In this document: one piece after another, positions 9,250 to 18,523 of the stretch
Layout of the letters: the number at the start of each line of letters is the position of its first letter
Position numbering within the stretch: position 1 is the stretch's first letter
Assembly (NCBI GenBank): GCA_038400315.1
Contig: CP151667.1
Span: 5,281,174-5,345,173, forward strand
DNA length: 64,000 nt
Source of the DNA: Isosphaeraceae bacterium EP7
GTDB taxonomy: Bacteria; Planctomycetota; Planctomycetia; Isosphaerales; Isosphaeraceae
Direction: 5' to 3'
Notes under the pieces: model-generated
Databases searched by the model: none
Told to the model about the DNA's origin: nothing
What the model saw: only the letters and a program-made list of their open reading frames with translations
Made by a program: the position numbers and the translations under genes

Positions 9250-12096
9250 TCACGGAGATTTCGGGGGCGACTCGGCACCGAATACGGCCAGTTCTTGCCC
9301 CGTCGTCCCATTCCATACTCGAAGCAGGCTGTCCTCGCCGCCACCGATGATGATGTTCGCAGTTGCCGAACTGGCCGCCGATTGCATGAAGTCGGGGAGA
9401 TTGGGCATGGCCCGAATCTGTGCTCCGCCTTCGTCCACGATGCGGACCAGGTTGTCCCCGGACGACGTGAGGATCTGATTGGTCGCTCCGATGAACTGGA
9501 CCGATGTCACTTCCTTACTCCAGCCTTCGACCTTCCTCTTACGCTCCCCCGAAATCATGTCCCACATGACCACGACGGTGTCCGCGCCAGAGGTGGCGAG
9601 CACTCTCCCGTCCGCGCGGAACGACACCCCAAGGACATGATGTGTGTGCCCTTCGAGCGTATTCATGAGTTTGCCGCTTGCTATGTCCGTCACTCGTGCG
9701 ATTTTGTCCGCTGCACCGGAGGCGAGTAGTTTACCGTCGGGAGAAAAGTCGAGGCTGAGCACCGCATCGGAATGACGTTCCTTCCACTCGTTGATCAACG
9801 TGCCATTCTCGAGATCCCAGAGACTGATGTCACCGGAACGCGTCGGCTCCCCCCCGCCTGCTGCGAGCGTCTTTCCGTCGGGGCTGAACCGCAATGCGTT
9901 CACGCGATCAACAAACGGCGACGCTGCGGTCTCACCGCCGATCGTACGCTCCAGGATCCAGCGGGATGGGGTACTGACGCGGCTTGTCAAACCATCCGCA
10001 GTGGAGGTCGTGATCGCACCATTGGCGCATGATTCGAGGGAAACAGCCGCAGTCATACCGCTGCTTGCCAAGTGCTGAATCGGCAAGCCAGATGCAACGG
10101 CCCAGATCCGGAGCGATCCGTCACTGTATGCGGCGGCGACGGTCTCTGTATCCGAGGAGAAACGCACGGCCAGCGGCTGAACCTTCCTGGACAGCGCAGC
10201 TTTCCTGGTCAAGGCCGAATCCGCCGACGCCTTGTCCTTCGAGGCGTTTGCTTTCGTCAGGGCAGCGTTGACCGCGTCGACAGCACTCTTGTTCCGAGCT
10301 TGGGCCGCCGAGTAATTCTGGGCTTCGATTTCCGCATCCTTGAGGTGGATCTTTCGGGACTTGAATGATGCCAACGACGTGCTCTCTGCCAAGGTTGCGG
10401 CCATGAGCTTCATCCGGGAGTCAGTCAGAGACTTCTCGAGTGCGGCATCGGGCTTCCCGCCAGGAGACTTCGCAATCTGGTCCGTGACCGTGGCAACAAG
10501 ATTCTGCGCCGCCTCCCTAGCTTCGCTCGTCTGCTTTAGCTCGTTCTGCTTTTCGACCAGGTCCTTTCGTACAGTTGCGATGGTCTCGTTCGCCTTCTTG
10601 AGCAGTTCTTCCAACGCCTTGTTCTGGGTCTCGATGCGTGCCACTTCTTGTTTCTGAAACGCCATCTCGAGCCCCTCCGCCGCAACGACCCTGTCCAGTG
10701 CGGCCATTTGCGCGTTGGTATCCACGTCGCCGCTCAGCTCGATGATGGGCTTCCCCGCCGAAAGCTCCCAGACCTGCAGAGTTCCGTCGGCACGGCCCGC
10801 GGCGAATCGCTTGTCGTCGCCAGACAGCCCGAGAGTCACGACACCGTCGATCGCCAGCTCACGGCGAGCCGGCTTAACCTCGGAAGTGTTCCACAAATGC
10901 ACCTTGCCATCCGTACTCGCGGCGAGGAGCAATGCGGATCCGGTTTCGATCGCCGTGATGACTCCGGTCGCACCCTCGAGTTCCTTCGAGACGACTAGCC
11001 CCGACTTCTCCCCGGCAGGCCAGGACCAGATACGCGCGATCTTGTCCTGTCCCCCCGTGGCGATCGCTTTGCCATCGCGTGTCCACGCCAGGCTACGAAC
11101 GCCGGCAAGTCCCTCTTTACTAGCAATGCGATCACCCGCCACGAGATCCCAGAGGCTAAGCGACCCGTCGGTTCTGTAGACTGCGGCCATCGAGGCATCT
11201 GGCGAGAGTCTCAGCAGCGTGATCCTACCCTGGCTCCCCGTCGGGATTGTTTTGAGCGACATCCCGTTTGCAGCATCGAGCACATGAAGGATCCCTTGCA
11301 TGTCGGCACTAACGACCTGAGTGCCGTTTGCAGAAAGCACGGAGAGAACAGCGCCAAGTGCCGGGTCGCCCTTTCGGGTTGTGACGATCGAGTTTTCCCG
11401 CCGCCAGATTTTCACCTCGCGGAAACTTCCCGAGGCGAGCCTCAGACCGTCGGGACTTAACGCGAGCGACTGCACTATCGCTCGATGGGCGACTCCCGTA
11501 ATTTGAGGAGACCCCGGCTTGCTGAGCGAATCATCCGCAAGTCGGGTCACCAATTGCCGAGTCGCCAGATCGTAAATGAAGACCTGATTCGCCCGGCCGC
11601 AGGCGGCGAGCCGGCCGTCCCGGCTCATCGCCACGCTATAAATCGGATTAACGCCCGGCGGCAAGGGTTGCCAGACAACTTGCCTCGCCTGATTGAGCGA
11701 GCTCTTTGCACCCTGGTCAATCCATGCCTTGAGCAACTCGAGTTCTTTGGGCGTGAGCTTCGAGGCGCCGCTCTTGTTTCCCTTCGGCGGCATCTCGACG
11801 TCCCCGGTGTGCGCCGCAGCCTGAAATATCAGGCTCTCCGCCCCGTTGCCAGGGATCACCCCTTCACCCGAGTCGCCCCCTTTGCGCATCGTCTCCGGCG
11901 TCTCCATATTCAGAGCCGCCTTGGTGATCGTTTTGTTATGACAGGCGATGCAGTTGGACTTCAGAACCGGATAGACATCGCGATAGAAGTCGATTTCCGA
12001 GCCGGTCGCGAAGGGATTGACCAAGCACAAACAGACGCCAACGATGGCGCCGACGGAGAACGGGCGAATGGGGCGTTGCCGAGGGGGCGCACTCAT
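9250..12096 (-). CDS. Cytochrome-like WD40 protein with central coiled coil, operon A
   Basis: A 948-residue exported protein with four parts. Residues 1-31 form a signal peptide. A planctomycete-type cytochrome c domain follows with CIACH at 49-53 and a downstream EMPPKG whose methionine could be the distal heme ligand. From about residue 125 there are WD40 repeats (for example ALSPDGLRLASGS, and AIATGGQDKIARIW). Residues 455-635 are a heptad-rich coiled coil (KQEVARIETQNKALEELL and similar). A second set of WD40 repeats closes the protein. Family knowledge suggests electron transfer or scaffold roles, but none is proven. The start ATG overlaps the stop of the upstream PPC gene by 4 bases (ATGA), implying translational coupling. 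Confidence 0.85.
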   Translation of the reverse strand: MSAPPRQRPIRPFSVGAIVGVCLCLVNPFATGSEIDFYRDVYPVLKSNCIACHNKTITKAALNMETPETMRKGGDSGEGVIPGNGAESLIFQAAAHTGDVEMPPKGNKSGASKLTPKELELLKAWIDQGAKSSLNQARQVVWQPLPPGVNPIYSVAMSRDGRLAACGRANQVFIYDLATRQLVTRLADDSLSKPGSPQITGVAHRAIVQSLALSPDGLRLASGSFREVKIWRRENSIVTTRKGDPALGAVLSVLSANGTQVVSADMQGILHVLDAANGMSLKTIPTGSQGRITLLRLSPDASMAAVYRTDGSLSLWDLVAGDRIASKEGLAGVRSLAWTRDGKAIATGGQDKIARIWSWPAGEKSGLVVSKELEGATGVITAIETGSALLLAASTDGKVHLWNTSEVKPARRELAIDGVVTLGLSGDDKRFAAGRADGTLQVWELSAGKPIIELSGDVDTNAQMAALDRVVAAEGLEMAFQKQEVARIETQNKALEELLKKANETIATVRKDLVEKQNELKQTSEAREAAQNLVATVTDQIAKSPGGKPDAALEKSLTDSRMKLMAATLAESTSLASFKSRKIHLKDAEIEAQNYSAAQARNKSAVDAVNAALTKANASKDKASADSALTRKAALSRKVQPLAVRFSSDTETVAAAYSDGSLRIWAVASGLPIQHLASSGMTAAVSLESCANGAITTSTADGLTSRVSTPSRWILERTIGGETAASPFVDRVNALRFSPDGKTLAAGGGEPTRSGDISLWDLENGTLINEWKERHSDAVLSLDFSPDGKLLASGAADKIARVTDIASGKLMNTLEGHTHHVLGVSFRADGRVLATSGADTVVVMWDMISGERKRKVEGWSKEVTSVQFIGATNQILTSSGDNLVRIVDEGGAQIRAMPNLPDFMQSAASSATANIIIGGGEDSLLRVWNGTTGQELAVFGAESPPKSP

Positions 12097-14348
12097 TTCT
12101 GATCCTTGGGCGTGACAAGAATTCGAATGGGTTTCGCCACCACGATATCGACGATGTCCTTGGGCGCGGCCGCATCGGTCGCGGCCTTCATACGCTTGGC
12201 GGCCTCGACCTTGGCAACTTCGGCCGACTTCCGCTTTCCGACAGCAGCGATCGCGAGATTCTCGGCTTCCAACTTCTTGTTGGGTGGAGCAACCTGCGCC
12301 TCGTCAGCGAGCTTCTTGGCGGCCTCGGCAATGGCGATTGCTTCTAGCTCAGCCTTCTTCTGCTCCTCTTCGGCCAGCCTCACGGCCTCGGGATTGTAGC
12401 GGTATTTGGCCACGGCACTGCCGTACAAGACGAGCGCATACTCTCCGGGCGGCATCGTCGAAGACGTCAGGTCAATTACGACCTCCGAGCCGGCGGCCTT
12501 GAGCGGAATGTCGATCGCGCCGACGCTTGGGAAGTCTGCTCCCAAGGGGCTCAGCTTGATCGACGTGCCCGTGAAATCGCTCCTCCAAGTGACCTTGAGA
12601 GGGATCGTGAGCTTATCCCCCACCTTGGCCTCCCAGACCTTGTTCTCGGCCGGTGCGATTGTGACGGGCGCGCCCTCCGACCGACAGACCGAGACCGGCA
12701 CATCGGCGACCAGGCGCGGGTTCGGAATCTCCTGACTCGCGTCATACACCGGCCAGACCATCGAAGCGAGACGGCCGGGTCGCGTCACCGTTTTCCCGTC
12801 GACCTGAGCGAGGCCAAAAATTTTCGCGGCGCCTAACGAACGAGGGGCATCATCATCGGCACTGATCAGCAACGTCCCCACGGACTTGCCGGCCGGGATC
12901 TTCAAGCCGCAGGCGGACACACCTTCGGGGAGATCGGACATACCAAGCTCGATCTCGCCGTCGAACCCATCTCGACGTACGACCACAACCTCAAGGGCCA
13001 TCGTCGACCCCGCGCGGAGCGCGATCGGTTTCGAGACTGCGTTGCGATCACCGTTCCTCAGGTTCATATGAAGAGCCCACGCGGCCAGTGCGAAATCGGG
13101 CGCCGGCTTGCGGATGATCAGCCGGTAGACGTGGCGAGCTTCGCTGCGTGTGCCGCCGAACAGGTCACGCAACTGGAGGCGATACACCCCGTCTTCTTTG
13201 ATCTCAAGCTTCCCGAGAGAGTCCGCGGACCCGGCGTCGTAGACCGGTCCATCGTACGAATACCCGTTGCTCGATGGCTTGATCGGGCTGGGGATATCGT
13301 TGAATTCCGCCACGTCGTCGAGCTTCTCGCCCGAACCGTCAGGCGTCACCCGCTGCACGAGGACGAAAGGATCCGTGGGCAATCCGAGACGCTCCGACGC
13401 GACTTCCACCCACCACACCTCACCCTTCTTCGCCGCGAACTCGAACGTGTCGACGTCCGCGGCCGGGAAGAACTTGCCCTCGATCTCGCAGGGAAGCGCG
13501 ATCTTCTGCGACTGGGCGTGCTGATTGTTGGGTTCCGTCTCCGCGACCTTAGAGAGGTTTGACACCACATCCGGGACCCAGGAGAACGAACTCACGGTCG
13601 ACGTCGAGGGCTGTCGCGGCGCGGGACCGGTGCCGGGTTTTTCGAGAATGGCCAGCCGATAGAAGTGCGCGGGACCACCTTGAAACGTCAGGCCGTGGAC
13701 CTTGACGAGATACCGGCCCTCGTCCGGGGCCGTGAAATCCAGGAGGCCACTGCGGCGATCGGCCAGCAGGTCGCGCCCCTTGGAATCGGCGATGATCAAC
13801 ACCGGCTTCAGCTTCGAGTCGATCCCGAGCGCGGCGCATTCCACCACGTAGCGCCGGCCTTTCGCAGCCTGGAAGGAATAGAAATCCACGCTTTTCGGGC
13901 TCATCACCGCATTGCAGATCGAATTCGACTCGAGCCCCAGAGCAGTTTCGAGCGAGGAATTCGGCTTCACTCGGGTTACCTCCGGCAATCCACTCACCGA
14001 GAAGGCCCGAGAGGACGAGACGCCCAACCGCGACACCACTCGGGCGTCGTACACGCCCAGGGGGATGTCGGCGGCGATAGTGACGACAAACACGTTGGCA
14101 TCCGCGGTCCCCGCCTCGGTAACCTTCCGTCTCGAGGTGATAGCGGGATGGGAGAATCGCAGATCGTCCGCCCCGTCGATACTCTCGCCCGTGATCGAGA
14201 CCTCGAAGCTGGAACCAGCCCTCCCCCCCATCGGCATGATCGTGAGCAGACGAGGCGCGGGGAGGCAAACCTCCTGGGAGAGCGCCACGACGCGGAGGCA
14301 GAGTCCCATCATGCCGGCAGCGAAACGAATGAGTGTTTTTTTGCGCAT
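12093..14348 (-). CDS. PPC-domain exported protein with helical tail, operon A
   Basis: A 751-residue protein with a signal peptide (residues 1-24). It contains an N-terminal immunoglobulin-like segment (PMGGRAGSSFEVSITGE), then two pre-peptidase C-terminal (PPC) domains. Each carries a FYSFQA/FEFAA-type strand followed by a GRYLVKV or YRLQLRD strand. Residues 650-735 are alanine/glutamate/lysine-rich and probably form a coiled coil, which the operon B paralogue at 20788-23235 lacks. The start was placed at ATG 14348, four bases after the stop of the upstream DUF1549/1553 gene. A longer frame would overlap that gene by about 150 bases. The role is unknown, but PPC domains are usually extracellular beta-sandwich modules. 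It is co-translated with the WD40-cytochrome gene. Confidence 0.8.
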   Translation of the reverse strand: MRKKTLIRFAAGMMGLCLRVVALSQEVCLPAPRLLTIMPMGGRAGSSFEVSITGESIDGADDLRFSHPAITSRRKVTEAGTADANVFVVTIAADIPLGVYDARVVSRLGVSSSRAFSVSGLPEVTRVKPNSSLETALGLESNSICNAVMSPKSVDFYSFQAAKGRRYVVECAALGIDSKLKPVLIIADSKGRDLLADRRSGLLDFTAPDEGRYLVKVHGLTFQGGPAHFYRLAILEKPGTGPAPRQPSTSTVSSFSWVPDVVSNLSKVAETEPNNQHAQSQKIALPCEIEGKFFPAADVDTFEFAAKKGEVWWVEVASERLGLPTDPFVLVQRVTPDGSGEKLDDVAEFNDIPSPIKPSSNGYSYDGPVYDAGSADSLGKLEIKEDGVYRLQLRDLFGGTRSEARHVYRLIIRKPAPDFALAAWALHMNLRNGDRNAVSKPIALRAGSTMALEVVVVRRDGFDGEIELGMSDLPEGVSACGLKIPAGKSVGTLLISADDDAPRSLGAAKIFGLAQVDGKTVTRPGRLASMVWPVYDASQEIPNPRLVADVPVSVCRSEGAPVTIAPAENKVWEAKVGDKLTIPLKVTWRSDFTGTSIKLSPLGADFPSVGAIDIPLKAAGSEVVIDLTSSTMPPGEYALVLYGSAVAKYRYNPEAVRLAEEEQKKAELEAIAIAEAAKKLADEAQVAPPNKKLEAENLAIAAVGKRKSAEVAKVEAAKRMKAATDAAAPKDIVDIVVAKPIRILVTPKDQK

Positions 14349-14352
14349 GATA

Positions 14353-16584
14353 TTAGTGATTGTAGAGGTACTCTTTGGTGTTGATAATCGCCCAGAGCAG
14401 GTCTTCATAGGCATCGCGTTTGGCCCTTTCGGGCTCGATCGGATTGCCTTGCGAGTCGACCCGCACCTTGGCGAGATACGCCTCGGCCACCTTGATCTCC
14501 TCAGCACGCGGCTCGCGCGAATAGGCGGCCAGGTAGAGTTCTCGCACCTTCTCGGACTCCGGCTTGTTCGATTTCGACAAGAGGTCCGCGCGTCCGCCGG
14601 GCGTGTTGAGTTTCGACTTCACATCGGCCGCGTTCATCAGATGCAGGCTCTGCGCCAGACTCGGCGACTGGACCCGCTCGCACTCGCAAACGCTCGCCCC
14701 CTCGGGCCTGCCGAAGACCTGCAAGAATGGCGAACTTCGGTTGTAGCTGTTGTCGGGAAGCGAGATCGCGCGCGTGCCGGGAGGCAGATCGGCGAAGTCG
14801 GTGACTGAGCCGGTGAGCCGGTCGAGCGCATCCAGCAGCACCTCGGCTTGCAGTCGCTTGGGATAGTAGTGCGAGAAGTTCTGTCGATCGATGCCATTGG
14901 ATGCGTTGGGCATCGCGCTCAACTGGTACGTCTGCGATTGGGTGATCACGCGGACCACGGCCTTCAGGTCGTAGCCGCTGGCGACGAAGTGGTTGGCCAA
15001 GGCATCCAAAAGCTCGGGATTCGTCGCCGGGTTCGTTTCTCGGATGTCGTCCTCGGGCTCGACGAGGCCCCGCTTGAAGAAGTGCTTCCAGTAGCGATTC
15101 ACCAACGACTTCGCGAAGAAAGGATTCGACTTGTCGCTCATCCAATCGGCCAGTTTCAGACGCGGATCCTCGTCCTGGCCGATCGCCAGAGCCTGCCCTC
15201 CCAGTACTGCGGGTTTGACCGGGATCTTCGTCTTCTTGTTCTCCAACTGGGCCATGCCGCGCTTGTGAAAGATCACGTCCTCGCCACGAGTTGAGGTCGG
15301 CTTCCGTCCGACTCGGCTGAAGAATGCCCCGAGACTGTAGTAGTCATTCTGGCTCCATCGCTCGAATGGATGATGGTGGCATTGTGCGCATTGCATTCGC
15401 ACGCCGAGGAAGAGCTGCGCCACGTCTTCGAGCTGCTGTTGAGGCTCTAGGACCCGCTTGTACCAGGCCACGGCCGGGTTATCCGCGATCGTCCCGGTCG
15501 CAGCCAGTAGCTCACGCACCATCTGGTCATAAGGCTTGTTCGCCAAGAGACCGTCGCGCACCCAGGAGTGGAAGGCGAAGTTTGCCGTGATGTCGCTGGT
15601 GTCATCTCGCTTGTTCCGAAGGAGCGCGGTCCACTTGTTGGCGAAGTAGTCCGCATAGTCCGGGCTGCTCAGCAGCGACTCAATCAGCCGGTCGCGCTTG
15701 TCCGACTCCGTGCTCGAGAGGAATGCAGTCGTTTCTTCCACCGTAGGTAAGCGGCCAGCGATATCCAGCGAGACGCGACGGAGAAACGTGGCATCCTCGC
15801 TGACTGGGGACGGTGGAACGCCCACCTGCTTCAGGTTGGAAAAGACGAGCGCATCGACAAAGTTCTTCTCGGCGGGCATTTGCGTGACGGCCACGCCCAG
15901 CGGAATGGAGGCGATGTAGACGGACACCATTCCTTGGTAGCGCACCATCACGGCCACGTTGCCGGGCACGTCGAGAATCTTGACGAGGCCATCCTCGTCC
16001 GACTCTGCCATCCCCTTGTCATTGGGCTCGTAGAGCGCCATTCGGGTGACATCCCGAGCATGGCCGTCCGAATAGTGGGCTAGCACCTTGAGCTGCTGTT
16101 TCCCGTGAATCGCCATCACGTTCCGCTTCGGCTGCACCTCGATCGACTTGAGTGATGGGTCGCTCTTTTCGCCGTAGGCCATGCCTTCGCTGATCCAGCG
16201 GGCCAACTGTTGGTAGGACTCCGAACTTGGATCGAGTCTCTTGCCGCCGCCGTGAGGGACGACGTTCGCGGCCTTCAAGAGCAGCAAGCTCTGATCCGGA
16301 GCCGCCGGAAACACCCTCCGGCCGTGCCCCTCCTTCACAATATGCTCGTAGTCCTCCAGGGGTTCAAAGCCGAGCAACGACAGTCGAAACCCATTCTGCC
16401 CGTTTCCCGCCTTTGCGTGGCAGCCCCCCGCATTGCACGAGGCCTTGGTCAGTATGGGCATCACATCATCAACGAAGCTGAGCCTTCGGGCTGTCTCGCC
16501 CGCGAATCCGGGGGTTACATGCAACGCCAGGGCGGCGACGAAGGCGAGCTTCAGGCAAACGGTTCTTAGGCAATTCCGTCTCAT
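14353..16584 (-). CDS. DUF1549/DUF1553 cytochrome-like protein, first gene of operon A
   Basis: A 743-residue exported protein (signal peptide 1-28). A cytochrome-like domain has CNAGGCH at residues 50-56, that is CX4CH. A bacterial Ig-like segment lies near 155-250. DUF1549 follows (ATFLRRVSLDIAGRLPT, then the heme-like CAQCHHHP with C399, C402 and H403), and then DUF1553 (LVNRYWKHFFKRGLVEPEDD, and YPKRLQAEVLLDAL). It ends LLWAIINTKEYLYNH, a typical family ending. Two c-type heme sites are therefore plausible if a maturation system acts on it. ATG 16584 is preceded by AGGGAAAGAG and begins the leader. The gene leads a four-gene minus-strand operon with near-zero gaps. Operon B carries a close paralogue. 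Confidence 0.85.
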   Translation of the reverse strand: MRRNCLRTVCLKLAFVAALALHVTPGFAGETARRLSFVDDVMPILTKASCNAGGCHAKAGNGQNGFRLSLLGFEPLEDYEHIVKEGHGRRVFPAAPDQSLLLLKAANVVPHGGGKRLDPSSESYQQLARWISEGMAYGEKSDPSLKSIEVQPKRNVMAIHGKQQLKVLAHYSDGHARDVTRMALYEPNDKGMAESDEDGLVKILDVPGNVAVMVRYQGMVSVYIASIPLGVAVTQMPAEKNFVDALVFSNLKQVGVPPSPVSEDATFLRRVSLDIAGRLPTVEETTAFLSSTESDKRDRLIESLLSSPDYADYFANKWTALLRNKRDDTSDITANFAFHSWVRDGLLANKPYDQMVRELLAATGTIADNPAVAWYKRVLEPQQQLEDVAQLFLGVRMQCAQCHHHPFERWSQNDYYSLGAFFSRVGRKPTSTRGEDVIFHKRGMAQLENKKTKIPVKPAVLGGQALAIGQDEDPRLKLADWMSDKSNPFFAKSLVNRYWKHFFKRGLVEPEDDIRETNPATNPELLDALANHFVASGYDLKAVVRVITQSQTYQLSAMPNASNGIDRQNFSHYYPKRLQAEVLLDALDRLTGSVTDFADLPPGTRAISLPDNSYNRSSPFLQVFGRPEGASVCECERVQSPSLAQSLHLMNAADVKSKLNTPGGRADLLSKSNKPESEKVRELYLAAYSREPRAEEIKVAEAYLAKVRVDSQGNPIEPERAKRDAYEDLLWAIINTKEYLYNH

Positions 16585-17177
16585 TGGCCCGCTCTTTCCC
16601 TGGTAGAGAGCACGCATTTCCGCCGCCCTATCCCCCAGACACGACATAAGCTTATCTCTCACAAAAAGTTGGCGTCAGGGGGCCGTCTAGTGAAGCGCGA
16701 CCTGAAGGTCGACTCGCGCGAGCGGACAACCAATCGAGAGATCCACATTCTGAATCCTCGGCATCAGGCTTCGTTTGGATCGGTACGCCAACGTAGTAGG
16801 AAGGGGCAGTCAGGCAAGTCCGCAGGAAGGACACCGAATCTTCTAAGGGAGGGATGGCTCGATCGAAAAAAGAATGACCGATTTCCTCGGCGTTTGTGCA
16901 GAATAAGTTTAACATCCGAGAAGCTCAGGTGTGAGCTCGATCTCTCCGGCGTTTACTGATCGAGACACCTGCCTCGTCTAGCCACCAGCTGTAGGTGGGC
17001 TCGATAAGCCTGCGGATGCAGAGCCCGTTCACTCTTTTGCTTCCGCAACAAAACGAGTTGAGGTCCTCGCTTCACGGATCGGGGGTCTACGGGATGGCCC
17101 TCCATGTCTACCCAGAACCGACCGTGGCGAATCAATCCCGTCAGAGACGAAATTCGCCGATTCCTCGTCCACCTTGA
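16585..17177 (-). other. Intergenic region between operons A and B
   Basis: 593 bases holding the presumed promoter of operon A and the end of operon B. GGCGAAT (17126-17132) and ATTCGCC (17152-17158) form a 7-base inverted repeat 20-50 bases past the operon B stop and could be a weak terminator. No gene is supported here. Confidence 0.35.
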
Positions 17178-18509
17178 TCAGAAGAGTTCCTCGATCGGTT
17201 TACCCGCCCCGACGATAGAGACTGGCCGTCCCGAGGCGTCGGGGAAGTGGAGGTCGAGCGGGATGTCGAGGGATCGATAGATCGTGGCCAGTACGTCCTG
17301 CGGGCTCACCGGTCGCTCCCTCACGTCTCCCCCACGCGACTCGCTGGCGCCGACGATTCGCCCGCCGTTCAGGCCACCGCCGCCGAGGACGACCGTGAAA
17401 CAGTTGGCCCAGTGATCGCGTCCTGCATTGCCGTTGATGATTGGCGTGCGTCCGAATTCGCCGGCGCAGAGGATCAGAACGTCGTCGAGCATTCCGCGCT
17501 GATCGAGGTCTTCCACGAGGGTGGCGATGGCTTGGTCGAGGGGAGTCAGGTGCTCTTCGAGGTTCTTCTCGATGTCGGTGTGATGGTCCCAGTAGCCCGT
17601 GTTCACAGTAACGCACGTACTCCCCGCTTCGATCAGGCGGCGGGCCAGCAGGGCACCTTGGCCGTAGAGGTGGCGGCCGTAGCGATCGCGCAGGCGCGGA
17701 TCTTCCTCCCGGATGTCGAATGCTCGACGGACATGGTCGCCGGTGACCATCTCAAGTGCCTGCGTTTTGAAGGCATCAAGACCTTTCAGGACGCCGCTGG
17801 TGTCGATGTCGCGTCTAAGGGAGTCGAACTCCCGAAGTGCGGCGGACCGAGACCGTACCGCGTCGAGCGTAAGACCATCAGGAAGTGCAAGATTGGCGAC
17901 CCGAAAATCGGCCGAGTTAGGGTCGGCCCCGACCTCAAATGGCTGGCTCGCCGCCCCCAGATAGAGGGAACCCTGATAGCCGAAGGCTTCCGATTTAGGG
18001 ATCGTCACATACGCGGGCATCTCTGGCGATCGGGGCCCGGCGGCACGGGCGATCACCGAGCCGAACGAAGGCTTCTGGGGCGCGTTGCGTGCCAGGGTCG
18101 GACCGAAATAGCCGGTCTGCATCCAGTGCGCGGAGGGGGCGTGGATCGCGTTGCCATGCTGGACAGACCGGACCAGGGAGAGGCGGTCCATGACCTGCGC
18201 CTGGCGGGGGAACCGCTCCGTGACGAAAACTCCGGGGGCAGTGGTCGGGATCGGTCGATACGGCCCGCGAAACTGTGCCGGGGCGTCCGGCTTCATATCG
18301 TAGGTATCTTGCTGACTTAAGCCACCGTGTGTCCAGAAGACGATCAGCGACCGCTTACGCGCGGACGATGACGGGATGTTCGTCCGTGCGACCGCCCGTG
18401 CTCTAAGGACGTCGGCAAGGCCCATCCCGAACGCCGGAACGCCGAATTGGAGCAGCCGGCGCCGGCTGACCGCACGATTCAAAGGGTGGATTCCGCCGGG
18501 GTTCGGCAT
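17178..18509 (-). CDS. DUF1501 protein, operon B (Tat-exported)
   Basis: A 443-residue DUF1501 protein with a twin-arginine-like leader (SRRRLLQFGVPAFGMGL, about residues 15-31). Family motifs include FWTHGGLSQQDTYDMKP, RDRYGRHLYGQGALLARRLIEAG, CAGEFGRTPIING, GRDHWANCFTVVLGGGG and VLATIYRSLDIP. ATG 18509 is preceded by an excellent GAGGAGGGG and is preferred over a TTG at 18527. It sits 14 bases after the DUF1549/1553 stop. It is shorter than and clearly divergent from the operon A copy, so the two modules are not a recent duplication. Confidence 0.85.
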   Translation of the reverse strand: MPNPGGIHPLNRAVSRRRLLQFGVPAFGMGLADVLRARAVARTNIPSSSARKRSLIVFWTHGGLSQQDTYDMKPDAPAQFRGPYRPIPTTAPGVFVTERFPRQAQVMDRLSLVRSVQHGNAIHAPSAHWMQTGYFGPTLARNAPQKPSFGSVIARAAGPRSPEMPAYVTIPKSEAFGYQGSLYLGAASQPFEVGADPNSADFRVANLALPDGLTLDAVRSRSAALREFDSLRRDIDTSGVLKGLDAFKTQALEMVTGDHVRRAFDIREEDPRLRDRYGRHLYGQGALLARRLIEAGSTCVTVNTGYWDHHTDIEKNLEEHLTPLDQAIATLVEDLDQRGMLDDVLILCAGEFGRTPIINGNAGRDHWANCFTVVLGGGGLNGGRIVGASESRGGDVRERPVSPQDVLATIYRSLDIPLDLHFPDASGRPVSIVGAGKPIEELF

Positions 18510-18523
18510 GGCCCCTCCTCGAT

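Noticed and set aside
17247-18320. Rightward open frame (about 357 codons) antisense to the operon B DUF1501 gene
   Set aside because: The minus-strand DUF1501 motifs are unambiguous and the rightward product has no recognisable domain.
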